DNA of 64,000 nt, from positions 1 through 64,000 of the forward strand of contig CAWBEX010000008.1 of NCBI GenBank assembly GCA_963787895.1. Direction: 5' to 3'. The translations under genes were made by a program, and so were the position numbers. The DNA is from Anderseniella sp963787895 (GTDB lineage Bacteria; Pseudomonadota; Alphaproteobacteria; Rhizobiales; Aestuariivirgaceae). Shown here in pieces: positions 25,528 through 33,508 of the stretch. The notes below the pieces were generated by a model. It did no database searches, had not been told where the DNA came from, and saw nothing but the letters and a program-made list of their open reading frames with translations. Position 1 is the first letter of the stretch; each line of letters starts with the position of its first letter.

Positions 25528-26331
25528 TCAAGTAGATATGAACCTGATGCTATCTGCTTCCAGCACTGCACACGTCAGTCTTCCAGTAACGTAGGCACCA
25601 GTATCAATTCCTATGCGATGCACCTCCACCTCCGGAGCTTCAACGGGCGTATGTCCGTGCACAATGATCTTGCCTAGGCTCTTGCCGTGACTGAGAAACG
25701 GTTCCCGGATCCACAACAGGTCATCAGCAACCTGATCATTCAAGGCGATGGACGGGTTCACGCCGGCATGGGCGAAATAATATCCCCCCATGATCGAGAA
25801 CAGCTTGCATGAACGCATGAACTGCAGATGGCTGGCAGGCATGACAGCAACCAGTCCCTCGCGTAATGCTTCCCATTTCTCTTCATCAAGCGGCATTCTG
25901 AGATTCAGCCCGTACGAATGAAGCGTCTCCAGCCCGCCATATTGGCCCCATGAGGCTCCAACCCCGGCATTGTTCAGAAACTCCATCAGGAACAGTTCAT
26001 GATTGCCCTGCAGCGTGACCCGCTTGGAACTGGAATTGGGTCCGCTGACAAACCAGTCCAGGACCTGTCGTGACGATGGGCCCCGGTCAACGTAGTCGCC
26101 GAGAAACACTTCGACACTGTTGGCCACTGGGTTCTGCACCCGGTCCGCCTCTATCAGACCATACAATCTGTTCAGCAGATCGACACGGCCGTGCACATCA
26201 CCAACAGCATATATTCGCACCCCAGAAGGCAATCTTGGCGCACCCTCTTCTTCCGCTATCGCACGCTTCGAAAACAGTTTGCTGAACACTGCCATGAACC
26301 GTCTGCCTTCCCATGTAACTCGACGCATCAT
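25528..26331 (-). CDS. PrpA-like metallophosphatase (serine/threonine phosphatase family)
   Basis: Calcineurin-type phosphoesterase of 267 residues. All metal-binding motifs are present in order: GDVHGR (near 49), GDYVDRGPSSRQVLDWF (near 78), GNHE (near 110), HAGVNPS and HGHTPVEAPE (near 225). Resembles bacterial PrpA/B and the SP-STP phosphatases common in alphaproteobacteria. ATG at 26331 or 26295 (MAVFSKLF) are both possible. It is adjacent to the export genes on the same strand, so it may act on phosphorylated export proteins, but nothing in the sequence proves that. Confidence 0.85.
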   Translation of the reverse strand: MMRRVTWEGRRFMAVFSKLFSKRAIAEEEGAPRLPSGVRIYAVGDVHGRVDLLNRLYGLIEADRVQNPVANSVEVFLGDYVDRGPSSRQVLDWFVSGPNSSSKRVTLQGNHELFLMEFLNNAGVGASWGQYGGLETLHSYGLNLRMPLDEEKWEALREGLVAVMPASHLQFMRSCKLFSIMGGYYFAHAGVNPSIALNDQVADDLLWIREPFLSHGKSLGKIIVHGHTPVEAPEVEVHRIGIDTGAYVTGRLTCAVLEADSIRFIST

Positions 26332-26383
26332 CTACCGCATTGAACTTGAAAACACAAAACTGACGGACGTCGTATACGGCCGT

Positions 26384-26420
26384 TGCAGCACATGGCTCTG
26401 ACATGCCAGAGCTGGCTGCA
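26384..26420. other. imperfect inverted repeat upstream of the phosphatase gene
   Basis: TGCAGC (26384-26389) pairs with GCTGCA (26415-26420), and GCTCTG (26395-26400) with CAGAGC (26407-26412), giving a two-part stem around a 6-base loop in the 192-base gap between two minus-strand genes. No adjacent T-run follows in either direction, so it is not a clear intrinsic terminator; an operator or RNA structure is possible. Confidence 0.35.
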
Positions 26421-26523
26421 GCGCGCACTACAAGTGTTCACCGCCAAAATACAGGCGAGCAAGGTGGCGCAAGCGACCCTTCAATAATGCTTTAAGTATC
26501 CACAACACGGTACAAGGTGCCGT

Positions 26524-26805
26524 CTACCGCCGGTCGACGAAATACCGGTAAGCATCAAAGCTCTCGAATGCCTTCGGTCCACGTCGCGTTTCCGCTATTA
26601 CCGATCCGTCACTATAGTGAGCAACCCTTCGGCCACGGTATTTTGCTCTGCTTAACAGCCGCGCACCAGAAGGCAGTATTTCAGCATCAAAAGACAGTTT
26701 TCGGTTTCGCCGCACATTGACAAGCATGAATATCAAGGCGACCACCAGCATCACAGCAAGCATGCCGAGCGCGCCCGAAACAATATATGCCGCCTTCTCC
26801 GACAT
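26524..26805 (-). CDS. small unknown membrane protein
   Basis: Unrecognised 93-residue protein with one strong hydrophobic helix (YIVSGALGMLAVMLVVALIFML, about residues 6-28) followed by a basic cytoplasmic-type tail containing FDAEILPSGARLLSRAKYRG and ending FDAYRYFVDRR. ATG at 26805 is chosen because the helix then begins near the N-terminus; upstream in-frame codons back to 26871 look non-coding. It lies 125 bases after the DadA-like gene on the same strand. Confidence 0.6.
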   Translation of the reverse strand: MSEKAAYIVSGALGMLAVMLVVALIFMLVNVRRNRKLSFDAEILPSGARLLSRAKYRGRRVAHYSDGSVIAETRRGPKAFESFDAYRYFVDRR

Positions 26806-26930
26806 CGGAGCAACCTGTCCCTTCCCCCGCCTGCGGTAATCCACCGTATCAACGGTGCACTTCACCAACACCAGTCAAATCCGAAAATCGACAGTTTGCA
26901 AGGCATGACGAGTGCGTCCAGCAGATACAC

Positions 26931-28181
26931 TCAACCAATGAGTGTCATACCGTCCAGAGCAATCTCTGGCTTTCTTGCTGCGATCATGTCCGCAACTACC
27001 CGTGAGGCACCATGGCTCATTGTCCATCCCATGTGGCCCTGACCAGTGTTCAACCACAAATTACCAAACTTTGTGGGCCCCAATATGGGCGTCCCCTGCG
27101 GCGTCATCGGGCGCAGCCCGGCCCAGTACTCAACCTTTGAATAGTCGCAGCCGTCAGGAAACAAGCCTTTGACAACATTGGTCATGTGCCGGAAATCTGA
27201 CGGTTTATAATCACACCCGAATCCAGAAAATTCCGCCGTTGCCGTAACCCGTAATCGATCACCCATCGGCGTGTAGGCAATCAGGCTCTCCTCGTCGATG
27301 CCACCGATCTTTGGTGCATTGTTGCGCCCGGCAAAAGGAATTGTCATGGAGTATCCCTTGACTGGATAGATTGGCAGATCAATGCCAACCTGCCTGGCAA
27401 GGTGCGGGGAATAGACGCCCAATGACAGAACAACCAGGTCGGCAGTCATCCGGCCCTTGTCGGTTACAACACAAGTGATCGTGTCGCCTTCAGCTTCCAG
27501 CCCCTGCGCGCTCACTCCCCACTTGAAGTCGACACCTCTCGCACCAAGCCAGTCTGCCAAGCGCCGGGTGAAAATCCTGCAATCGCCGGTTTCGTCCGTA
27601 GCACCGAACAGAGCGCCTGCAAACTGATCCTTCCTATCAGACAGCGCCGGATCCCTGGCCGCTATTCCATCGCGGTCCAGTACGTCAATCCTGCTGCCTT
27701 CTGCACGCAAGACTTCTGCTTTGCTGTTAGCTTTTTCAAATGCTGCCTGAGAGCGAAACAGGTAGAGGATGCCACCATAGTTGCCATCATACTCAACTCC
27801 GGTGGCTTGCCGGGTCTCGTGAAACACGGACTGCGAATAGTTGCACAACCGGACCTTACGCTGTGTGTTCAACGCCGCGCGTTCGGCCGTACACTGGCCC
27901 CAGAACTTCCACATCCATCTCAGGAAGGCTGGGTCCAGTGACGGTTTCAGACGCAGCGCCTGATCATTTCTCCACAATGATCTCAACAAGATGCCGGGGG
28001 AAGCAGGCGATGCCCAGGCATAGGCATGGCCCGGTGCAATCATGCCGGCATTGCCGAAACTGGTAAAATCGGCAGCCCCCTGCTCACGGTCAATCACAGT
28101 AACATCATGCCCATCGCGCCAGAGTTCATAGGCCATGGTAACGCCTACAATTCCAGCTCCCAGCACCAATGCATTCGCCAC
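26931..28181 (-). CDS. D-amino-acid dehydrogenase (DadA-like)
   Basis: FAD-dependent oxidoreductase of the DAO family, 416 residues: dinucleotide motif ALVLGAGIVGVTMAYELWRDGHDVTVIDRE at the N-terminus, FTSFGNAGMIAPGHAYAWASP as in DadA, and NTGQGHMGWTMSHGASRVVAD near the C-terminus. DadA enzymes oxidise D-amino acids to imino acids at the membrane, passing electrons to quinone. RidA, encoded 11 bases upstream, would hydrolyse the imine. The substrate is unknown; the decarboxylase subunits further upstream suggest the keto acid is then decarboxylated. Confidence 0.88.
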   Translation of the reverse strand: MANALVLGAGIVGVTMAYELWRDGHDVTVIDREQGAADFTSFGNAGMIAPGHAYAWASPASPGILLRSLWRNDQALRLKPSLDPAFLRWMWKFWGQCTAERAALNTQRKVRLCNYSQSVFHETRQATGVEYDGNYGGILYLFRSQAAFEKANSKAEVLRAEGSRIDVLDRDGIAARDPALSDRKDQFAGALFGATDETGDCRIFTRRLADWLGARGVDFKWGVSAQGLEAEGDTITCVVTDKGRMTADLVVLSLGVYSPHLARQVGIDLPIYPVKGYSMTIPFAGRNNAPKIGGIDEESLIAYTPMGDRLRVTATAEFSGFGCDYKPSDFRHMTNVVKGLFPDGCDYSKVEYWAGLRPMTPQGTPILGPTKFGNLWLNTGQGHMGWTMSHGASRVVADMIAARKPEIALDGMTLIG

Positions 28182-28192
28182 CGGTTCAGCCC

Positions 28193-28549
28193 TTAAATCG
28201 CAGCTTCAACCTGAATTTCGACATCCAGGCCGGGCGCGGCCAGCCTGGGCGAATGCACAGCCGCCCGGCAGGGCGTTTCATTTGGCACAACCCACTTGTC
28301 CCAGACCGTATTCATCTCGGCCCAGGTATCCATGTCGGTCAGCCAGATGGTCGCCTTGATGATCTTTGTCTTGTCGGTTCCAGCCTCTGCCAGCGTCTCG
28401 TCAATTTGCGCCAGAATGTCAGCGGTCTGATCCGCAACATTGCCACCCACCGTCTTTTCCGCCACGTAGCCGGACAGATACACCTTGTCATTGTGTACTA
28501 TCGCATTTGTCATGCGGAACCCGGCCCCAATACGTTTCAATGTGCTCAT
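28193..28549 (-). CDS. RidA-family imine deaminase
   Basis: 118-residue YjgF/YER057c/UK114 protein. MSTLKRIGAGFRMTNAIVHN start, YLSGYVAEKTVGGNVADQT, and the active-site arginine in ETPCRAAVHSPRLAAPGLDVEI. RidA enzymes hydrolyse reactive 2-imino acids to 2-oxo acids and protect PLP enzymes. Placed immediately before the DadA-like gene (11-base gap), it most likely releases the 2-oxo acid from the dehydrogenase product. It may belong to one of the Rid subfamilies linked to amino-acid catabolism. Confidence 0.92.
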   Translation of the reverse strand: MSTLKRIGAGFRMTNAIVHNDKVYLSGYVAEKTVGGNVADQTADILAQIDETLAEAGTDKTKIIKATIWLTDMDTWAEMNTVWDKWVVPNETPCRAAVHSPRLAAPGLDVEIQVEAAI

Positions 28550-28596
28550 ATCATGCTCCTTGTCGGTTATAGAATATGGTATTGCTCAACCCGTTC

Positions 28597-29163
28597 CTAT
28601 CCACTTATGGCAGCCTTGAACCTGTTCCGGATCGCGTGGCCGTCTCGCTCTGGCAGAACCCTTGCAAGTGCGCCCGCTGTAGTCTTGATGACACCAAGTG
28701 TCGGCCCAGCTGCATTGATCATTAACTCCTTTAACTCACCCAACTCTGATTCCGAGCGGGCACTCAACACCTCACGAAAGCCGCAAGCCAGAGCAACAGC
28801 CGCCAGATTTGTCGCCTGTCCTGTATGACTTTGTTGTCCACCTGTTTCTCCATAGGCTTCATTGTCGATAACCAGTACAGCGAGATTGTCCGGCTGCTTG
28901 GCTCCGATGGTAGCCAGAGATCCCATCCCCATCAGTATTTCTCCATCGCCGGCAATCACCAGCACGCGGTCGCCGGGCCGAGCCTGCGCCAGGCCAAGCC
29001 CCATCGCAGCAGCTCCCCCCATGGCACCCCAAAGGTAGAAGTTCCTTGCGTTATCCTGTGCCGCAGCAACGTCATAGGTGGATGAGCCAAGGCCGGAAAC
29101 GACCAGCAAATTATCCGGTCGGCCGGCAAGAATTTCAGCAACGCCCTTGCGTCTGTCAATCAT
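28597..29163 (-). CDS. ThDP-dependent 2-oxo acid decarboxylase, beta (ThDP-binding) subunit
   Basis: 188 residues resembling the C-terminal half of phosphonopyruvate decarboxylase and the ComE subunit of sulfopyruvate decarboxylase. ThDP site: AGDGEILMGMGSLATIG with the conserved GDG about residue 72 and downstream Asn in VLVIDNEAYGETGGQ. NFYLWGAMGGAAAMGLGLA matches the family SMGH-like region with Gly for His. It needs the alpha subunit encoded 9 bases upstream. Substrate is probably a small acidic 2-oxo acid; sulfopyruvate or phosphonopyruvate are candidates, not proven. Confidence 0.83.
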   Translation of the reverse strand: MIDRRKGVAEILAGRPDNLLVVSGLGSSTYDVAAAQDNARNFYLWGAMGGAAAMGLGLAQARPGDRVLVIAGDGEILMGMGSLATIGAKQPDNLAVLVIDNEAYGETGGQQSHTGQATNLAAVALACGFREVLSARSESELGELKELMINAAGPTLGVIKTTAGALARVLPERDGHAIRNRFKAAISG

Positions 29164-29172
29164 GAGTTCCCC

Positions 29173-29703
29173 CTAAAACGCTTTGGCACCGATGAGACGT
29201 TGAGATAGCAGCACAGCCACTTGAGCATTGCTGTCGTATGCAAGTTGCACCGCAGACGCCGTCATGGCAGCGGCATCTTCACCCGTTAAAGCACGATACA
29301 CGATGAAGCCCGCCCGCTCCAATGTCGCCTGCGTGGCCTGTCCCATTGGAATTTGCCACGGATTGAACTCTGCCCATTCACCCCGCATGGTCACCAGCGT
29401 GACAAACGGAAATCCGCATGACTTGAGCAGGGAAAACATGTTCACGCAATTGCCGACACCCGATGATTGCATCAGCATGACACCGCGGCTACCGCCGAGC
29501 TCAGCGCCTGCCAGCAATGCCACACCTTCTTCCTCCGTTGTGCACACGGTGCAGTCGATGGAAACCTCAGCGAGGCACGCATTGATGAGACTGGCATGTC
29601 CGGCATCAGGCACATAGGCCATCTGCGTGATATTGTGACCCTTTAGTGCAGCGAAGATACCGGCGCGCCAGTCCCCAGCCTCAAAAGAAAATGCCATATG
29701 CAA
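29173..29703 (-). CDS. ThDP-dependent 2-oxo acid decarboxylase, alpha (PYR) subunit
   Basis: 176 residues equal to the N-terminal PYR domain of phosphonopyruvate decarboxylase/ComD. The catalytic Glu lies in CTTEEEGVALLAGAELGG (near residue 56), followed by GVMLMQSSGVGNCVNMFSLL and GEWAEFNPWQIPMGQAT. Together with the next gene it rebuilds a full heteromeric decarboxylase. It heads the minus-strand operon decarboxylase-RidA-DadA; an aldo/keto reductase is divergently transcribed 87 bases away. Start ATG at 29703, with a second ATG two codons in. Confidence 0.83.
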   Translation of the reverse strand: MHMAFSFEAGDWRAGIFAALKGHNITQMAYVPDAGHASLINACLAEVSIDCTVCTTEEEGVALLAGAELGGSRGVMLMQSSGVGNCVNMFSLLKSCGFPFVTLVTMRGEWAEFNPWQIPMGQATQATLERAGFIVYRALTGEDAAAMTASAVQLAYDSNAQVAVLLSQRLIGAKAF

Positions 29704-29790
29704 AACCCTGCTTGACTTGCCAAACTCAAGCTTGCGTTTGTGCCGGTTGCTGCGTCAAGCTGCATTCGCAGTCTATTGGAGCTAAACGAG

Positions 29791-30624
29791 ATGAAACAGG
29801 TGAAACTTCCTGGCGGTGAAGCAGTTCCAGCCCTTGGACTTGGGACCTGGCGAATGGGCGAAAACGAGTCCTCCCTCCAGCACGAGGCAGACGTGCTGCG
29901 AAGGGGGCTGGATGTTGGCCTGAGCCTGATTGATACAGCTGAAATGTATGGCGAAGGTGGAGCGGAACTGGTTGTCGCTGAAGCCATAAGGGGACGCCGT
30001 GACGGCGCATTCATCGTCTCCAAGGTGTATCCGCACAATGCATCCTATGATGGTGCAATTGCAGCTTGCGAACGTTCCCTTGAACGGTTGGGTACAGACT
30101 CCATCGACCTTTATCTGCTGCACTGGCGCGGCCAGTTTCCGCTGGACGAAACAGTATCAGCGTTCGAAAGTCTTGTGGCGCAGGGCAAGATTCGCCATTG
30201 GGGTGTCAGCAATCTTGACAGTTCGGACATGGATGAATTGTTTGGCGTGCGCAACGGCAAAAAGTGCGCCGCCAATCAGGTACTCTATAACCTTTCCGAC
30301 CGCGGAATAGAGTGGGACCTCGCGCCGAAGCTGCAGGCTGCAGGCATACCGGTCATGGCATATTGCCCCCTGGGTGAAGGAAAACTTTTGCGGGATGCGG
30401 TTCTGGCTACCCTGGCAGACCGCCACAAAGTCACGCCGGCGGCAATTGCACTCGCATGGTTGCTGTCCAGACCCGGAACCATTGCCATTCCCAAAACATC
30501 CAGAGTGGAGCGGGTAGACGAGATCAGGGCGGCACTGGATGTGGAACTGGACAAAGATGATCTGGATCTGCTGAACGACGAATTTCCAGGCCCGGATGGC
30601 CCGAGCGCGCTTTCAATTTCCTGA
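29791..30624 (+). CDS. aldo/keto reductase
   Basis: NADPH-dependent reductase of 277 residues. Catalytic tetrad visible: Asp and Tyr in LIDTAEMYGEGGAELV, Lys in FIVSKVYPHN, His in LYLLHWRGQFPLDE; cofactor segment IAIPKTSRVERVDEIR near the end. ATG at 29791 is chosen with GGAG upstream; the longer frame lacks coding character. It is divergent from the decarboxylase-RidA-DadA operon, so it could reduce the aldehyde made by the decarboxylase, though general aldehyde clearing is equally possible. Confidence 0.9.
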   Translation: MKQVKLPGGEAVPALGLGTWRMGENESSLQHEADVLRRGLDVGLSLIDTAEMYGEGGAELVVAEAIRGRRDGAFIVSKVYPHNASYDGAIAACERSLERLGTDSIDLYLLHWRGQFPLDETVSAFESLVAQGKIRHWGVSNLDSSDMDELFGVRNGKKCAANQVLYNLSDRGIEWDLAPKLQAAGIPVMAYCPLGEGKLLRDAVLATLADRHKVTPAAIALAWLLSRPGTIAIPKTSRVERVDEIRAALDVELDKDDLDLLNDEFPGPDGPSALSIS

Positions 30625-30660
30625 GCGAAGAAAGTTACACTTACCGCTGGCTGCAGTTAA

Positions 30661-31473
30661 TCACAGAACTGAGTCTGCAAACATCAGGAACGAAAGCGCG
30701 GCAATCAAACCAAACCCGATGGCAACTCCAGAATGATCCCGCCGCAGCCGTACGTGACGTTTGGGTCGTATGTGAGCAAAACTGAACAGGTTGGGCTTGG
30801 ATGATTGCACGAGCGCCTGCCCCAAGCCTTCTCCGCGCCCTGCCGAAGCGGCCGGCAACAAGGCCTCGTACTTGACAATGAGGGATCGTCGGATTGCCTT
30901 GCTCAGCCGCCCGCAAGCGTTGATTTCCTGCTCAAGCTGATGGGCAGCATCCCGCAAACCCGCAGCGAGCAGCTTTCGTCCCAGTGCCTGCAGGTCCCGA
31001 CATTTTGAGAAGTGCTTCTTGTAGTACTGATACTCCAGCCTGGTGGCGATATGGTAGAAGCTCGACAGGTGCTTTGCGCCAAGAACCTGAAGCTTGAAGC
31101 GCTCGGCAAGTGCTTCAGATGCGCGCTCCAGCCTGACGTAATTTTTGCCAAGTTCCGGAAATTCCTGGGTTAGCTTTTCCCATCTGTCATCCAGTCTGAC
31201 CGCAATGGTCAAATCCCTTAACCTCGCGGCATGGCCGTATTGCCAGAGCAGTTTCTGCTGGTGCTGATACTCGTACTCTTTGCTTTTTTCCTCATCACTG
31301 AGAACTTCGTAGGCATTACGGATTTCATTGAACTCTTGCTCGGTGGCACTCGCCGTCTGGTCTGGATGATACTTCTTCGCCAATGCCCTGTAGGCGGCCT
31401 TGAGCACGACCGGGTCGGCTCCAGGCGCCACGCCAAGCACGGAGTAATAATCCTTGTCCGAACTCACGTTCAT
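30661..31473 (-). CDS. J-domain protein with C-terminal membrane anchor
   Basis: 270 residues: an N-terminal J domain (DKDYYSVLGVAPGADPVVLK, HPD in KKYHPDQTAS, NEIRNAYEVLSDEEK), a central helical part without the zinc or G/F domains of DnaJ, and a hydrophobic terminal helix (GVAIGFGLIAALSFLMFADSVL) that should anchor it in the membrane with the J domain in the cytoplasm. It would recruit DnaK to the membrane; the client is unknown. ATG at 31473 begins the J domain; a longer frame to 31521 adds unlikely residues. A CtrA-like box lies about 130 bases upstream. Confidence 0.85.
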   Translation of the reverse strand: MNVSSDKDYYSVLGVAPGADPVVLKAAYRALAKKYHPDQTASATEQEFNEIRNAYEVLSDEEKSKEYEYQHQQKLLWQYGHAARLRDLTIAVRLDDRWEKLTQEFPELGKNYVRLERASEALAERFKLQVLGAKHLSSFYHIATRLEYQYYKKHFSKCRDLQALGRKLLAAGLRDAAHQLEQEINACGRLSKAIRRSLIVKYEALLPAASAGRGEGLGQALVQSSKPNLFSFAHIRPKRHVRLRRDHSGVAIGFGLIAALSFLMFADSVL

Positions 31474-31603
31474 AAAACAGTGATCCGTGTGTGCGCTGTG
31501 CCAGCTCGCAGTCATGTTCAACTGCTTCCATCACAGCGCGTCTGTGGACCGTCCCAGACCGCAACATTGTTATCAATCCGTACACGTATGCAAAAGGGGT
31601 TAG

Positions 31604-31618
31604 TTACCAAATGGTTAA
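31604..31618 (-). promoter_or_regulatory. CtrA-like box
   Basis: On the minus strand the sequence is TTAA-N7-GTAA with TTAACCAT as the first half, one mismatch from the CtrA consensus TTAA-N7-TTAA. It lies about 130 bases upstream of the J-domain gene and downstream of thiN, so the J-domain gene is the likely target. Single short site; chance occurrence cannot be excluded. Confidence 0.4.
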
Positions 31619-31651
31619 CACGATGACTAGGTTTGTTTTTATTGGAATGTG

Positions 31652-32284
31652 TTACTCAGGATAGGCCAACACAACCGCCAGACCTTTCACCACAGAAACC
31701 CTTGCCGGGCCGGCAGCGACTTCGTTGGACAGTGTCAGGGTTGAACCAAGCACAACATCTCGGTCCTGCAGTGGCCACCGCACGCCCCCGATTGTCAGTC
31801 CCAGCAAATCGCTGACCGGCAGCACCGACAGCCGCGTGCCATGGGCAAGGTCGAGCTGCACGGCACCATCGACAATCGGCCAAGCTTCTTCATGACCACT
31901 GGACGACATGACCGCCAGCCCGCGCGCCTTCAGTTTCAAAAGCAACATCAAGTGCGCAAATGCATGGTCCATTTGCCCGCCAAAACCTCCTGCCAGCACA
32001 ATCTCCCTGGCACCGAGACGAACTGCCTCTTCCACCGCCAGTTCGCCGTCCGTGGCATTCTTGTCCACCGGATGGGTTTGACGCGGCACACCGGCATACT
32101 GCTTCATCAGCGCCGCATCGGAAGAGTCAAAGTCGCCAAGCCACAGTTCCGGCTCCACACCAAGCACCTGCGCATGCGCCATTCCACCATCTGCCGCGAT
32201 TGTACGGCTGCCGCTGATCTGCGCTTGAAGCCGGTCTGTCACTGTCAGATCTCCAGCCAGCAAAATAGTATATTTCTGCACCAT
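31652..32284 (-). CDS. thiN: thiamine diphosphokinase
   Basis: Transfers pyrophosphate from ATP to thiamine, giving ThDP directly. 210 residues: YTILLAGDLTVTDRLQAQI, IAADGGMAHAQVLGVEPELWLGDFDSS (substrate/metal Asp cluster), DKNATDGELAVEEAVRLGA and GGFGGQMDHAFAHLMLL, all typical of ThiN. ATG at 32284 fits the family start although no clear ribosome-binding site precedes it; ATG at 32323 with AGGT upstream is an alternative. It is divergent from the riboswitch-controlled thiamine uptake genes, which fits thiamine salvage. Confidence 0.9.
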   Translation of the reverse strand: MVQKYTILLAGDLTVTDRLQAQISGSRTIAADGGMAHAQVLGVEPELWLGDFDSSDAALMKQYAGVPRQTHPVDKNATDGELAVEEAVRLGAREIVLAGGFGGQMDHAFAHLMLLLKLKARGLAVMSSSGHEEAWPIVDGAVQLDLAHGTRLSVLPVSDLLGLTIGGVRWPLQDRDVVLGSTLTLSNEVAAGPARVSVVKGLAVVLAYPE

Positions 32285-32311
32285 GGCTGCTGCATTACCA
32301 CAAAATGCACC

Positions 32312-32341
32312 TTGCACAAGCATGAGGTGGTGACCTATATG
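32312..32341 (+). promoter_or_regulatory. predicted promoter of the thiamine transport operon
   Basis: TTGCAC (32312-32317) and TATATG (32336-32341) are separated by 18 bases and would start transcription near 32348, just at the 5-prime end of the THI element. The region overlaps possible upstream starts of the divergent thiN gene. Confidence 0.5.
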
Positions 32342-32350
32342 TATCACAGC

Positions 32351-32440
32351 TCTTCGGGGTGTCCTGCATTCAAAGGACTGAGAGACAGGTAGACCTGTTA
32401 ACCCGCTGAACCTGATCCGGATCATGCCGGCGGAGGGATA
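32351..32440 (+). ncRNA. TPP riboswitch (THI element)
   Basis: Conserved core elements occur in the right order: CGGGGTGTCC, CTGAGA (32378-32383), a variable hairpin (ACAGGT-AGA-CCTGT), ACCCGCTGAACCTGATCCGG, ATCATGCCGGCGGAGGGA. These match the pyrimidine-sensing and pyrophosphate-sensing helices of THI elements. It ends about 70 bases before the thiB start. No strong terminator hairpin with a T-run is visible in between, so control of translation initiation (ribosome site GGGAG at about 32499) seems likelier than attenuation. Confidence 0.95.
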
Positions 32441-32509
32441 CGAGCCTGTTCAGTTTCTGGACCTCCACCTTACCGCCAGCAGATTGCAACCCTGTCTTGG
32501 GAGACCAAA

Positions 32510-33508
32510 ATGCTGCGCTTTCTTTGCCTGTCCGCCACTATGCTGTTGATGCTTGCTGCACCTGCTTCAGCAAAGGACAAACTCACAATCTACACCTATG
32601 ACAGCTTCGTCTCGGACTGGGGGCCGGGCCCAAAAATCAAGCAGGCTTTTGAAACGGAATGCAATTGCGAGCTGGTGTGGGTGGCTGTGGCAGATGCTGT
32701 TGCCACACTGAACCGCATCAAGCTGGAAGGCACTGCCACGAAGGCCGACATTCTGCTTGGAATTGACACCAACCTGACTGCAGAAGCTTCCGCCACCGGA
32801 CTGTTCGAGGCGCACGGTCTGAAGCCCGAAGGATTGAAATTGCCCATCACATGGATTGACACCAACTTCCTGCCCTATGATTTCGGCTACTTCGCAATGG
32901 TTTATGACACAGAAGCCATCAAGACCCCGCCAGCGAGTCTCGACCAGCTGGTCAACGGCGACACCGAGCAGAAAATCGTAATTCAGGACCCACGCACCTC
33001 CAGCCCCGGCCTCGGCCTGTTGCTGTGGATGAAGGCAGTCTATGGAGACAAGGCCGCTGAAGCGTGGAGCAAGCTTTCCAAGCGGGTACTCACTGTGACG
33101 CCTGGCTGGTCAGAGGCATACGGCATGTTCACCAAGGGCGAGGTCCCGATGGTGTTATCTTACACCACTTCACCTGCCTACCACATGGTTGCCGAAGGCA
33201 CCGGGCGCTATCAGGCTGCCGCATTTGCCGAAGGCCACTACATGCAGATAGAAGTGGCAGGAATGCTGAAATCATCTCGCAACAAGCAACTTGCACGCAA
33301 GTTTTTGTCATTCATGACCGGCCCCGGCTTCCAGAACCACATCGCCACCAACAACTGGATGTGGCCCGCTGGCCAGACCTCTGACCCACTGCCTGACGCA
33401 TTTGACAAGCTGGTCAAACCTGCAAAACCTTTGATGATTGCGCCCGAAGAAGTAGCCGCCAACCGCAAGGCATGGATAGACGAGTGGCTCAAAGCAACGA
33501 CCAGATAG
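32510..33508 (+). CDS. thiB: thiamine ABC transporter, periplasmic binding protein
   Basis: 332 residues with a signal peptide (LCLSATMLLMLAAPASA, cleavage before KDK). Mature part LTIYTYDSFVSDWGPGPKIK and CNCELVWVAVADAVATLNRI match ThiB, as do ADILLGIDTNLTAEA and PYDFGYFAMVYD. Binds thiamine or its phosphates in the periplasm for ThiPQ. First gene after the TPP riboswitch; GGGAG lies 7 bases before the ATG. thiP begins within its last codons. Confidence 0.93.
   Translation: MLRFLCLSATMLLMLAAPASAKDKLTIYTYDSFVSDWGPGPKIKQAFETECNCELVWVAVADAVATLNRIKLEGTATKADILLGIDTNLTAEASATGLFEAHGLKPEGLKLPITWIDTNFLPYDFGYFAMVYDTEAIKTPPASLDQLVNGDTEQKIVIQDPRTSSPGLGLLLWMKAVYGDKAAEAWSKLSKRVLTVTPGWSEAYGMFTKGEVPMVLSYTTSPAYHMVAEGTGRYQAAAFAEGHYMQIEVAGMLKSSRNKQLARKFLSFMTGPGFQNHIATNNWMWPAGQTSDPLPDAFDKLVKPAKPLMIAPEEVAANRKAWIDEWLKATTR

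Noticed and set aside
29643..30038. 131-codon minus-strand frame opposite the aldo/keto reductase
   Set aside because: Shadow of the reductase, which has its full catalytic tetrad on the plus strand.
32285..32425. Upstream extension of thiN
   Set aside because: Covers the antisense strand of the THI riboswitch; family alignment begins near residue 48 of the longer form.
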